Below, in pieces: positions 45,810-55,511 of a stretch of 64,000 nt of DNA. Source of the stretch: Lamprobacter sp046541315 (GTDB lineage: Bacteria; Pseudomonadota; Gammaproteobacteria; Chromatiales; Chromatiaceae); contig NZ_JBKHDN010000001.1 in assembly GCF_046541315.1 (NCBI RefSeq), positions 1-64,000 on the forward strand. The letters are read 5' to 3'. Numbering within the stretch: position 1 is the first letter of the stretch; the number at the start of each line of letters is the position of its first letter. The position numbers were made by a program, and so were the translations under genes. The notes under the pieces were generated by a model that was given only the letters and a program-made list of their open reading frames with translations, ran no database searches and had not been told where the DNA came from.

Positions 45810-48257
45810 TCAGTGGTGCGTGCGCACACCCGCGTCGGGCTTCTTCTCCTCGACCGGAGGCGCGGCCTCCCCCACCGCATTCTCCTCGTCCGGACGCGGG
45901 GCGGGCAGGCCGGCCAGCGCCAACTCCAGGACCTCGTCGATCCAGCGCACCGGTCGGATGTCCAGGCTCTGCTTGATGTTCCTGGGGATATCGACCAGAT
46001 CGCGCTCGTTCTCGTGCGGAATCAGCACCTGCTCGATACCGCCACGATGCGCCGCCAGCAGCTTCTCTTTGAGGCCGCCGATCGGCAACACCTCGCCGCG
46101 CAGCGTGATCTCGCCAGTCATGGCGACACTCGCGCGCACCGGCATCTGGGTCAGCGCCGAGACCAGGGCGGTGCACATCGCCACGCCCGCGCTCGGCCCA
46201 TCCTTCGGCGTCGCGCCCTCGGGCACATGGATGTGCATGTCGTACTTCTGATGAAAATCGGTCTCGATACCGAGCGATTCGGCGCGCGAGCGCACCACCG
46301 TCATCGCCGCCTGGATCGACTCCTGCATCACATCGCCGAGCTGGCCGGTAAAGATGAACTTGCCCTTGCCCGGCACCAACGCCGCCTCGATGCGCAACAA
46401 CTCGCCGCCGACCTCGGTCCAGGCCAGACCGGTCACCTGCCCGACCTGATCGTGCTCGTCGGCCAGGCCGAAGCGGAAGCGCCGCACGCCGAGGTACTTG
46501 TCCAACGACTTGGGCGTCACCGTGACCGTCTTGTCCGGCTTCTTCAGCAGGATCTCCTTGACCACCTTGCGACAGATCTTCGAGATCTCGCGCTCGAGAT
46601 TGCGCACCCCGGCCTCGCGCGTGTAGTAGCGCACCAGGTCGCGCAAGGCGGCCTCGCGAATCGTCAGCTCGCCGCGCTTGAGCCCGTTGTTCTTCATCTG
46701 CTTCGGGATCAGGTAGCGCTCGGCGATGTTGATCTTCTCGTCCTCGGTGTAGCCCGAGAGACGGATCACCTCCATGCGGTCGAGCAGTGCCGGCGGGATC
46801 TTCAGCGTGTTGGCGGTGGCGACGAACATCACCTCGGAGAGATCGAAATCGACCTCGAGATAATGGTCGTTGAAGGTGTTGTTCTGCTCCGGGTCGAGCA
46901 CCTCGAGCAAGGCTGAGGCTGGATCGCCGCGGAAGTCCATTGCCATCTTGTCGATCTCGTCGAGCAGGAAGAACGCATTGCGCGAGCCGGCCTTGGACAG
47001 ATTCTGGATGATCTTGCCCGGCAAGGCACCGATATAGGTGCGTCGGTGACCGCGGATCTCGGCCTCGTCGCGCACGCCACCAAGCGACATGCGCACGAAC
47101 TTGCGATTCGTAGCGCGGGCGATCGATTGACCGAGCGAGGTCTTGCCGACGCCGGGCGGGCCGACCAGACAGAGGATCGGCCCCTTGAGCTTGCGCACTC
47201 GCTGCTGCACGGCCAGGTACTCGGTGATGCGTTCCTTGACCTTTTCCAGCCCGTAGTGATCGGTATCGAGCACCTTCTCGGCGACACCGACATCGTTGCG
47301 GATGCGGGTGCGCTTCTTCCAAGGCACCGAGACCAGGGTGTCGATATAGTTGCGCACCACGGTCGCCTCGGCCGACATCGGCGACATCAGCTTGAGCTTG
47401 TTCAGCTCCCCTGTCGCCTTCTCCTTCACATCCTTGGGCATCCCTGCGGCCTCGATGCGCTTGCCGAGATCCTCGAGTTCGTTCGGCGCGTCCTCGAGTT
47501 CTCCCAACTCCTTCTGGATCGCCTTCATCTGCTCGTTCAGATAGTACTCGCGCTGGTTCTTCTCCATCTGCCGCTTGACGCGGCCACGGATGCGCTTCTC
47601 CATCTGCAGGATGTCGTTCTCCGACTCCATCAGCCCCATCAGATGTTCGAGGCGCTGCTGCACATCGATCATCTCCAGCACGCGCTGCTTCTCGTCGAGC
47701 TTCAGCGACATGTGCGCGGCCATGGTATCGGCCAGGCGGCTGGCCTCGTCGATGCTGGCGAGCGAGGTCAGCACCTCCGGCGGCACCTTCTTGTTGAGCT
47801 TGACGTACTGATCGAACAGGGCCACCGCCGAGCGCATCAGCACCTCTTGCTCGCGCTCGTCGGCCTCGAGCGTCTCGGCGAGCGGGGACGCGGTGGCGGT
47901 GAAGGCATCGTCGGTCGAGATGTAGCGGTTCGCCTTGGCGCGCTGATGCCCCTCGACCAGCACCTTCACCGTGCCGTCCGGCAGCTTCAGCAGCTGCAGG
48001 ACGTTGGCGAGGGTGCCGATCGCGTGCAGATCCTTGACCGAGGGATCATCGACCTCGGCGTTCTTCTGTGCGACCAGCAGGATCTGCTTGTCGCTGGTCA
48101 TGGCCGCGTCCAGCGCCTTGATCGACTTGTCACGGCCGACGAAGAGCGGGATCACCATGTGTGGATACACGACGACGTCGCGTAGCGGCAGTACCGGAAT
48201 GGCCTGGCCGGAGGTCAGTGCATCAACGACCCCAGAGCCCGAATCACTCTTGCCCAT
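45810..48257 (-). CDS. lon: ATP-dependent protease Lon
   Basis: An 815-residue cytoplasmic AAA+ protease that removes misfolded and regulatory proteins. The N-terminal LON substrate domain (IPVLPLRDVVVYPHMVIPLFVGRDKS) is followed by the AAA+ module with Walker A GPPGVGKTSLG and DEIDKM, and the serine-lysine protease domain with DGPSAGVAM (nucleophile) and the lysine in GGLKEKLLAA. The C-terminal 25 residues are Pro/Glu-rich. It sits between clpX (183 bp) and hupB; a heat-shock-like promoter is proposed upstream. Confidence 0.98.
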   Translation of the reverse strand: MGKSDSGSGVVDALTSGQAIPVLPLRDVVVYPHMVIPLFVGRDKSIKALDAAMTSDKQILLVAQKNAEVDDPSVKDLHAIGTLANVLQLLKLPDGTVKVLVEGHQRAKANRYISTDDAFTATASPLAETLEADEREQEVLMRSAVALFDQYVKLNKKVPPEVLTSLASIDEASRLADTMAAHMSLKLDEKQRVLEMIDVQQRLEHLMGLMESENDILQMEKRIRGRVKRQMEKNQREYYLNEQMKAIQKELGELEDAPNELEDLGKRIEAAGMPKDVKEKATGELNKLKLMSPMSAEATVVRNYIDTLVSVPWKKRTRIRNDVGVAEKVLDTDHYGLEKVKERITEYLAVQQRVRKLKGPILCLVGPPGVGKTSLGQSIARATNRKFVRMSLGGVRDEAEIRGHRRTYIGALPGKIIQNLSKAGSRNAFFLLDEIDKMAMDFRGDPASALLEVLDPEQNNTFNDHYLEVDFDLSEVMFVATANTLKIPPALLDRMEVIRLSGYTEDEKINIAERYLIPKQMKNNGLKRGELTIREAALRDLVRYYTREAGVRNLEREISKICRKVVKEILLKKPDKTVTVTPKSLDKYLGVRRFRFGLADEHDQVGQVTGLAWTEVGGELLRIEAALVPGKGKFIFTGQLGDVMQESIQAAMTVVRSRAESLGIETDFHQKYDMHIHVPEGATPKDGPSAGVAMCTALVSALTQMPVRASVAMTGEITLRGEVLPIGGLKEKLLAAHRGGIEQVLIPHENERDLVDIPRNIKQSLDIRPVRWIDEVLELALAGLPAPRPDEENAVGEAAPPVEEKKPDAGVRTHH

Positions 48258-48344
48258 AGACTGTGCCCATCTGCTGATGCCCGTCGGCCCGAGGGGCTGA
48301 CCCCGTGGGGATCATCGGCCGACGTGGCAGGTGTTGCGTGAATA

Positions 48345-48370
48345 CCCGATTGGGAATGCCCGATTGGGAA
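48345..48370. repeat. Tandem 12-bp repeats upstream of lon
   Basis: CCCGATTGGGAA occurs at 48345-48356 and 48359-48370, a 14-bp period. Each copy contains the near-palindrome CCCGATTGGG. They lie just downstream of the proposed lon promoter and are a plausible double operator. Confidence 0.6.
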
Positions 48371-48373
48371 CGA

Positions 48374-48400
48374 GGTTAGGGCGGCGCCCGGATGCTTCAA
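48374..48400 (-). promoter_or_regulatory. Possible RpoH-type promoter of lon
   Basis: The minus strand has TTGAAG (48395-48400), 13 bp and CCCTAACC (48374-48381), resembling the sigma-32 pattern CTTGAAA ... CCCCATNT. The site lies 117 bp upstream of the lon start. It is a partial match and remains tentative. Confidence 0.4.
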
Positions 48401-48440
48401 TCAGCACCGCAGGCGCAGCTGCAAGAGAAAGACCGAGGGG

Positions 48441-49712
<1,272 letters not shown>

Positions 49713-49918
49713 AGATCATCTCTCCAAGATTGGGCGCTGCGGGGCCGGACGGAAGTGGGGCGGGGAGGACGGAACGATCGGCCGCCAAGCGTTTCCCGAT
49801 CATAACCCGAGCTGTCCAGATGGCAACATGCACATCTCGACCTGCATCCGGATATAGGTCATTGCAACCGTCTTACCAACTCAGCACCGCCGGCGCCGCG
49901 TTCAAGCCGGTCGACGCC

Positions 49919-50563
49919 TCAGTCAGCGGGTTTGGCGCGTCGATCGAGCACCTTGTCGATGAGGCCGTAGGCCACCGCGTCCGCGCCCCCCATGAAGCGA
50001 TCCCGCTCGGTATCGTCGGCGATGCGCTCGATCGGTTGCCCGGTGTGATGGGACAGGATCTGGTTGAGTTGTTCGCGCGCATGCAGGATCTCGCGCGCGT
50101 GGATATCGATATCGCTGGCTTGGCCCTGGAAGCCGCCGAGCGGCTGATGGATCATGATCCGCGAATGCGGCAGGCAAGAGCGCTTGCCGGCGGCGCCGCC
50201 GGCGAGCAGCAGCGCGCCCATGCTCGCGGCCTGCCCGACGCACATGGTGCTGACCTCGGGGCGGATGAACTGCATGGTGTCGTAGATCGCCAAGCCAGCG
50301 GTCACCGAACCGCCAGGGGAGTTGATGTAGAAGTGGATGTCCTTGTCGGGATTCTCCGATTCCAGGAACAACAGCTGCGCCACCACCAGGTTGGCGACAT
50401 GATCGTCGACGGGACCGACGAGAAAGACCACGCGCTCCTTGAGCAGGCGCGAGAAGATATCGAACGAGCGCTCGCCGCGGGCGGTCTGCTCCACCACCAC
50501 GGGAACCAGACCCAGCGCCTGCGGATCGCTGCGCTGATGGGCGTTTTCGGTGTTCATCGTCAT
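49919..50563 (-). CDS. clpP: ATP-dependent Clp protease proteolytic subunit ClpP
   Basis: A 214-residue serine peptidase that assembles into the ClpP tetradecamer. The catalytic triad fits S114 (GQAASMGA), H139 (SRIMIHQP) and D188 (DTERDRFM). FYINSPGGSVTAGLAIYDTMQFI is the conserved handle region. The short N-terminal propeptide before LVPVVVEQT is normal. It starts 44 bp after tig and precedes clpX. Confidence 0.98.
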   Translation of the reverse strand: MTMNTENAHQRSDPQALGLVPVVVEQTARGERSFDIFSRLLKERVVFLVGPVDDHVANLVVAQLLFLESENPDKDIHFYINSPGGSVTAGLAIYDTMQFIRPEVSTMCVGQAASMGALLLAGGAAGKRSCLPHSRIMIHQPLGGFQGQASDIDIHAREILHAREQLNQILSHHTGQPIERIADDTERDRFMGGADAVAYGLIDKVLDRRAKPAD

Positions 50564-50607
50564 CTAGGGCTCGGCTTGGTTGAGGAAGGATCAGCCAGCA
50601 TCAGGCA

Positions 50608-51912
50608 TCACTGTTGCTGCGCCGTCAGCTCGCTGAAGCTGATCGGCTCGTCGGTGACCTGGAGCTGTTCAAGCAGATGCTCGACGACCACGTCCTCGAG
50701 CACCATGGACTCGATCGACGCCAACCGTTGCCGGTCGGCATAGTAATGGTCGATCACGGCCTGTGGATCATCATAGCTCGCCGCCATCTCCTCGAGCGCG
50801 GCGCGCACGCGCTCCGGATCGGGCGAGAGTTCCTGCTGCTTGATCACCTCGGCGATGATCAACCCGAGCGCGACGCGACGGCGCGCATTATCGGCAAACA
50901 GCTCGTCTGGCAGTTTGCTCTCGGAGATCTGGGAGCCGGCACCGCCCAGATTCCGCATCGTCATCTGGCGCAGCGAGTCGATCTCGTCGGCGAGCAGCGC
51001 CGCCGGGATGGGGAGCGGATGGGCCTCGAGCAGCGCGTCCATGACCTGCTCCTTGACCCGTGCCTTGACCCGCTGCGCTAGCTCGCGCTCCAGATTCGCA
51101 CGCACATCGGCGCGAAAACGCTCGACATCGCCATCCTCGACGCCGAACTCGGCGATGAGATCGGCATCGAGTGCGGGCAGGATCGGCTCCTCGACGCGCT
51201 TGACCACCACATCGAAGCGGGCCGACCGACCCGCCAGCGCCGTCTGCTGGTAATCCTCGGGGAAGGTCACCTCGACCACGGGCTTGTCGCCCACGGCGGT
51301 GCCGATCAGCTGCTCCTCGAAGCCGGGGATGAAGCGCCCGCTGCCGATCTCGAGCTGAACCCCCTCGCCGCGTCCGCCGGCGAAGGGCTCGCCATCGATA
51401 AAGCCCTCGAAGTCGAGACTGAGGCGATCGCCGCTCGCCGCCACCCGCTCGACGGGCTCCCAGCGCTTGCGCTGCTGGCGTATCCGCTCAAGGGTCTCGT
51501 CGACATCGGCCTCGGTGACCTCGACCTGCGGGCGGCGGACCGACTGTCCGTCGAGCGAGGTCAGCGTCAGCTCGGGCATGACCTCGAATTCAGCGAGATA
51601 GGCGTAACGCCCGGCGTCCCGATCCAGATCGGGCTCGATGTCGGGACGACCGGCCGGGCGCAGTTCGGCCTCGGCGATCGCTTGCGGAAAGCTCGCCTCG
51701 ATGCGCTCGCCGAACACCTCCAGGCGCACCGAGTCGCCATAGCGCTGGCGGAGCATGCGCAGCGGCACCTTGCCAGGCCTGAAGCCCGGCAAACGCGCGG
51801 AGCGGGCATAGTTTTGCAGACGTTTCTCGATCTCCTGCTCGATCTCCTCGGCAGGCAGCTCGACTCTCAACCGTCGCGTGAGACCGTCCCCGGTCTCGAC
51901 CGATACTTGCAT
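50608..51912 (-). CDS. tig: Trigger factor
   Basis: The ribosome-bound chaperone and prolyl isomerase. The 434-residue product has the ribosome-docking signature FRPGKVPLRMLRQRYG near residue 44, an FKBP-type domain around 150-245 (GDRLSLDFEGFIDGEPFAGGRGEG ... FIPGFEEQLIG) and a long helical C-terminal domain. A GGAGGA ribosome-binding site precedes ATG 51912. A palindrome (51930-51944, GGTGCC/GGCACC) lies just upstream of it. tig-clpP-clpX-lon-hupB is the standard proteostasis cluster. Confidence 0.98.
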   Translation of the reverse strand: MQVSVETGDGLTRRLRVELPAEEIEQEIEKRLQNYARSARLPGFRPGKVPLRMLRQRYGDSVRLEVFGERIEASFPQAIAEAELRPAGRPDIEPDLDRDAGRYAYLAEFEVMPELTLTSLDGQSVRRPQVEVTEADVDETLERIRQQRKRWEPVERVAASGDRLSLDFEGFIDGEPFAGGRGEGVQLEIGSGRFIPGFEEQLIGTAVGDKPVVEVTFPEDYQQTALAGRSARFDVVVKRVEEPILPALDADLIAEFGVEDGDVERFRADVRANLERELAQRVKARVKEQVMDALLEAHPLPIPAALLADEIDSLRQMTMRNLGGAGSQISESKLPDELFADNARRRVALGLIIAEVIKQQELSPDPERVRAALEEMAASYDDPQAVIDHYYADRQRLASIESMVLEDVVVEHLLEQLQVTDEPISFSELTAQQQ

Positions 51913-51978
51913 TGTTGTCCTCCGGCCATGGTGCCGGCGGCACCGGGAAAACGGTTAAAAATACCACTAAAAGCGGCG

Positions 51979-52341
51979 CTAGACCAAGTCCGCGCGCCCG
52001 CTGGATCCTGATCCGGGCGGAGCCGCCGGCTTGGAGCCGATGATTTCGAGCGCCGGCTTCGCGCGCAACCGCTGCGCGGCCGCGTATTCATCGTCGCTCA
52101 TCCGACTGCCGACGATGTTGCGCAACAGGTCGGCATCCTGATCGCCCTGCTCGATGGCGAGCGAGAGCCAATAGTGCGCCTGCGCCAGATCGATGGTGAC
52201 CCCGCGACCCTCGGCGTAGATCAACCCCAGGGCATAGAACGCATCCACCTCGCCGCGCGCGGCCGCCGCGCGCACCTGCGGGACGACGGAAGGATCGTTG
52301 CGTAGCAAGACGAGATGCTTGAGATAGCTATTATCGGCCAT
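51979..52341 (-). CDS. Sel1-repeat-like small protein
   Basis: A 120-residue soluble protein with one to two Sel1/TPR-like units: ARGEVDAFYALGLIYAEGRGVTIDLAQAHYWLSLAIEQGDQDADLLRN around residues 29-75. This alternation of A/G/L/Y with 36-residue spacing is typical of Sel1 repeats that bind partner proteins. The C-terminal 25 residues are Gly/Pro/Ser-rich. It lies 66 bp upstream of tig on the same strand and may share its transcript. The partner is unknown. Confidence 0.8.
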   Translation of the reverse strand: MADNSYLKHLVLLRNDPSVVPQVRAAAARGEVDAFYALGLIYAEGRGVTIDLAQAHYWLSLAIEQGDQDADLLRNIVGSRMSDDEYAAAQRLRAKPALEIIGSKPAAPPGSGSSGRADLV

Positions 52342-52387
52342 CGCCGCTCCCTCCCGAGCTTGGGATCCATCGACGGATCATGGGGCA

Positions 52388-52413
52388 TAAAAAAGGCGGG
52401 AACATCCCGCCTT
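52388..52413 (-). terminator. Rho-independent terminator
   Basis: AAGGCGGGA, loop TGT and TCCCGCCTT followed by a T-run on the minus strand. It ends the transcript of the 65-residue gene upstream and separates it from the Sel1-like gene. Confidence 0.85.
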
Positions 52414-52491
52414 GACAACCGCCGGGCCAAGAGGCGCCGGTCGACGCCAATCTGCGCGGCAACCGCCGGCCCGCTTGACGAGGACCGGCGA

Positions 52492-52689
52492 TCAGCCCTT
52501 GGCCCACTGAGAGAAGTTGTCGGTGTTCTTCTCCTCGCCATCGGCGTAACCTGCCTCGTAGGCCTCGGTCAAGCGCTGCTCTTCGCGCTTCGGGTTCTGC
52601 AGGAACCCGCATTGCCAGCCTTGGATATACTCGTCGTCGACGCCGAGCTGCTCCATCTTGGTGACGGCGTCGTAATAGAATTGGTTCAT
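52492..52689 (-). CDS. Small hypothetical protein, 65 residues
   Basis: Starts at ATG 52689 (MNQFYYDAVTKMEQLGVDD). The protein has two short glycine/aromatic motifs, YIQGWQCGF and EAYEAGYADGEE, vaguely like ribosome modulation factor (RMF), but the order of the motifs differs, so this is only a hint. It has its own terminator 78 bp downstream, which supports a real, separately transcribed gene. It has one cysteine and no membrane helix. Function unknown. Confidence 0.75.
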   Translation of the reverse strand: MNQFYYDAVTKMEQLGVDDEYIQGWQCGFLQNPKREEQRLTEAYEAGYADGEEKNTDNFSQWAKG

Positions 52690-53039
52690 CGTCCAGTCTC
52701 CGGTCAACTAAATGAGATTCGGTTGCAATGATCTGATCCAAGCCCTTGACGGGAGCGCGTCGGACCGGTTGCCGAAGCGCCGCGCGCGCGGGGGATCGCC
52801 ACGGCGCGCATTCGCCCGAATCTGGCTTAACGGATAAGAATACCGTTTCTTTCTAATGCGCACCAGGGCCGCAGCGCCGAGGCACTCGCAGCAGGCCGGA
52901 CAAGCGGCCCACGGAGTCCAGGGTCGGGCGCGCCGCGCTTGCGATCGGCGGCGGCGCAACCCAACCTTAGCCGACGAATCTTACAGCCGAGTCTCGCTTC
53001 GGCGCCGAGCCCGATCGATTGAGAGGAGATCGCCCCATC
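52690..53039. other. Intergenic region between divergent genes
   Basis: This 350-bp stretch separates the 65-residue gene (minus) from the MoxR-type gene (plus), so both promoters should lie here. A locally AT-rich patch at about 52825-52860 is the likeliest promoter area. I see no convincing RNA gene or coding frame; the 237-residue plus-strand frame overlapping it is a shadow of the MoxR-type gene. Confidence 0.5.
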
Positions 53040-54083
53040 ATGCGTCCCGCCCAGCTGTTATCCGTCCTCGAGCGCGAACTCGCCAGTGCCGCCGAGGGGC
53101 ATCACACGCCCGTCATGCTGTGGGGGCCGCCGGGGGTGGGCAAGTCCCAGATGATCGCGCTCGTCGCGCAGCGTCATCGGGTGCCGGTGATCGATATCCG
53201 CCTCTCGCAGATGGAGCCGAGCGATCTGCGCGGCATCCCGTTTCGGGTCGACCAGCACGTCGAATGGGCGATCCCCGCGCTACTGCCGGATGTCCAGCGC
53301 CACGGTCGGGCCGGGATCCTCTTCTTGGACGAGATCACCTCGGCGCCGCCAGCGGTGTCGGCCGCCGCCTATCAGCTGATCCTCGATCGCCGGCTCGGCG
53401 AGTACCAGGTGCCGGCGCATTGGGCGATCTTCGCCGCCGGCAATCGCCAAGGCGACCGCGGCGTGACCTACAGCATGCCTGCGCCCTTGGCGAACCGGTT
53501 CTCCCACTTCGAGGTCGACACGCACCTCGACGACTGGGTCGCCTGGGCCTATGCCAAGGGGATCGATGAGCGCGTCATCGCCTTCCTGCGCTTTCGCCCG
53601 GAACTGTTGTTCGACTTCGATCCGGCGCATAACCCGGTGGCCTTCCCGTCACCGCGCTCCTGGGAGTTCGCCCATCGTGCCTTGCAGAAATTCCAGGATG
53701 ATCCACAGTTGTTGCAAGGCACCTTGCAGGCCTGCGTGGGACCGGCGGCCGGGATCGAGCTGGCCGCATTCGTCGCCAGTATCGATCAAATGCCGGATCT
53801 CGACGCCATCTGTCGCGGCGAGCCGGTGCCGGTGCCGAGCGAGATCGATCTGCAGTACGCGGTCGCGGCGGCGCTGGTCGGCAAGGCCATCCGCGCCCAG
53901 GGCAGTCCCGAGCAACCGGCCGTGATCGGTCATATCCTGATCTATGCCGGACGCTTCCCGCAGCGCGAGATGGGCGTCATGCTGGTGTCCGATCTGCACC
54001 GCGCCATCGGCGGCGCGCTGTTCGAGGTGCCGGCCTTCGCCGACTGGGCGAACGCCATCGCCGATGTCATGCTCTATCACTGA
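53040..54083 (+). CDS. MoxR-type AAA+ ATPase
   Basis: A 347-residue AAA+ ATPase of the MoxR / DUF-adjacent class that works with VWA proteins. Walker A is GPPGVGKSQM near residue 31, Walker B ILFLDEITSAPP near 90, sensor-type AAGNRQGDRG near 130 and the arginine-finger region PLANRF near 150. GAGAGGAG precedes ATG 53040 at a good distance. The partner VWA gene starts 20 bp after the stop, a typical pairing for chaperones that insert metals or activate protein complexes. The client is not identifiable. Confidence 0.93.
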   Translation: MRPAQLLSVLERELASAAEGHHTPVMLWGPPGVGKSQMIALVAQRHRVPVIDIRLSQMEPSDLRGIPFRVDQHVEWAIPALLPDVQRHGRAGILFLDEITSAPPAVSAAAYQLILDRRLGEYQVPAHWAIFAAGNRQGDRGVTYSMPAPLANRFSHFEVDTHLDDWVAWAYAKGIDERVIAFLRFRPELLFDFDPAHNPVAFPSPRSWEFAHRALQKFQDDPQLLQGTLQACVGPAAGIELAAFVASIDQMPDLDAICRGEPVPVPSEIDLQYAVAAALVGKAIRAQGSPEQPAVIGHILIYAGRFPQREMGVMLVSDLHRAIGGALFEVPAFADWANAIADVMLYH

Positions 54084-54103
54084 CCTCGCGACGATCCACA
54101 CCC

Positions 54104-55498
54104 ATGGCTGCTGATTCCATCGGCGACATCCAGACCCATCCGCACGGCGAAGGCCCGAGCGCGGCCGGCGCGCCCGCGCTCGACGCAGACGCGCGCGCGG
54201 CCATCGAGACCAAGCTCGCGGCGGCGCGGACCCGGCTGATCCTCGACAAGCCCTTCCTGGGGGCGCTCGTGCTGCGCCTGCCGCTACGGGCCGCCAGCGG
54301 CGATTGGTGCCCGACCACGGCCACCGATGCGCGCGCCTTCTACTACAACCCGGACTATCTCGATGCGCTCAGCCTCGACGAGACCCAATTCATGCTGGCC
54401 CACGAGGCCCTGCATTGCGCCCTCTCGCACTTCGCGCGCCGCCAGCACCGGATCAAACAGCGCTGGGATCTGGCCTGCGACTATGCCATCAATCCATTGC
54501 TGGTCGAGGACGGGCTGAAACCGCCGCCCAACGCGCTGCTGATGCCGATGTACAAGGGCATGACCGCCGAGGAGATCTATCCGCTGATCGACGACAACGA
54601 TCGGTCCGAGACCCTCGACACCCATGCCTACGATCGCGAGGCCGAGGGTCAGGGTCAGCACTCCGGCATGGATGAGCGCGCCGTCCAGGAGCAACGCCAG
54701 CCGAGCCAGGCCGAGAGCGGCGAACAGGGCCAGGGCGCGCCACAGCGCAACCAGCGCCCGCCGACGCCTGCGCGCGGCCGGCAAGGGTCCGATGCGGCAC
54801 CCGAGGCCATGCCCGAGGCCGACGCCAGCACCGATGCCGCCAGCGCCCCGCCGCCGCTGACTCCGGACGAGCAGGAGACCCTGCAGGTGCAATGGCAGCA
54901 GCGCCTCGCCGGTGCCGCGCAACAGGCGATGCAGGCCGGCCGGCTGAGCGGCGAACTCAAGCGCATGATCGACCACCTCCTGCAGCCGCAACTGCCCTGG
55001 CGCATGCTCCTCGCCCGCTACATGAACGCCCTCTCGCGCCACGACTACAGCTGGTCGCGGCCCTCCCGGCGCGAGGGCGCGCATATCCTGCCAAGCCTGC
55101 GCAGCCAGCACATCGATCTGGTGGTCGCGATCGATACCTCCGGCTCGATCAAGGACACCGAGGTGCAGGCCTTCATCGATGAAGTCGATGCCCTCAAGGC
55201 GCAAGTCCAGGCGCGGGTCATGCTGCTGCCGTGCGACAGCGCGCTCGCTGCGGGCGCCCCCTTCCGCTTCGAGCCCTGGGAACGCTTCCAGCGCCCACGC
55301 GACCTCCAGGGCGGTGGCGGCACGAGTTTCAGGCCCGTGTTCCAATGGGTGCAAGACCAGGGACTGAGTCCGGACCTGCTGGTGTATTTCACCGATGCCA
55401 ACGGCCATTTCCCGGACCAGGAGCCACCGTATCCGGTCATCTGGCTGGTCAAGGGTCGCGCGAGCGTCCCTTGGGGACAGCGCGTGCAATTGAACTGA
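54104..55498 (+). CDS. VWA-like metallopeptidase-domain protein (DUF2201)
   Basis: A 464-residue soluble protein in two parts. Residues 30-160 form a putative metallopeptidase domain with HEALH (MLAHEALHCALSHFARR), matching the DUF2201 N-terminal domain. A low-complexity Gln/Ala/Pro linker (about 185-265) leads to a VWA-like domain with a MIDAS motif DTSGSIKDTE near residue 345 and GGGGTSFRPVF later. It is coded between the MoxR-type ATPase (20 bp) and a BepA-type peptidase (13 bp), implying one operon. MoxR and VWA proteins typically act together; the target is unknown. Confidence 0.92.
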   Translation: MAADSIGDIQTHPHGEGPSAAGAPALDADARAAIETKLAAARTRLILDKPFLGALVLRLPLRAASGDWCPTTATDARAFYYNPDYLDALSLDETQFMLAHEALHCALSHFARRQHRIKQRWDLACDYAINPLLVEDGLKPPPNALLMPMYKGMTAEEIYPLIDDNDRSETLDTHAYDREAEGQGQHSGMDERAVQEQRQPSQAESGEQGQGAPQRNQRPPTPARGRQGSDAAPEAMPEADASTDAASAPPPLTPDEQETLQVQWQQRLAGAAQQAMQAGRLSGELKRMIDHLLQPQLPWRMLLARYMNALSRHDYSWSRPSRREGAHILPSLRSQHIDLVVAIDTSGSIKDTEVQAFIDEVDALKAQVQARVMLLPCDSALAAGAPFRFEPWERFQRPRDLQGGGGTSFRPVFQWVQDQGLSPDLLVYFTDANGHFPDQEPPYPVIWLVKGRASVPWGQRVQLN

Positions 55499-55511
55499 GG
55501 CGCAATCCCGA

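Noticed and set aside
48258..48440. Possible ncRNA between lon and clpX
   Set aside because: The repeats and hairpins here fit promoter or operator elements, and no RNA family fold is recognisable.
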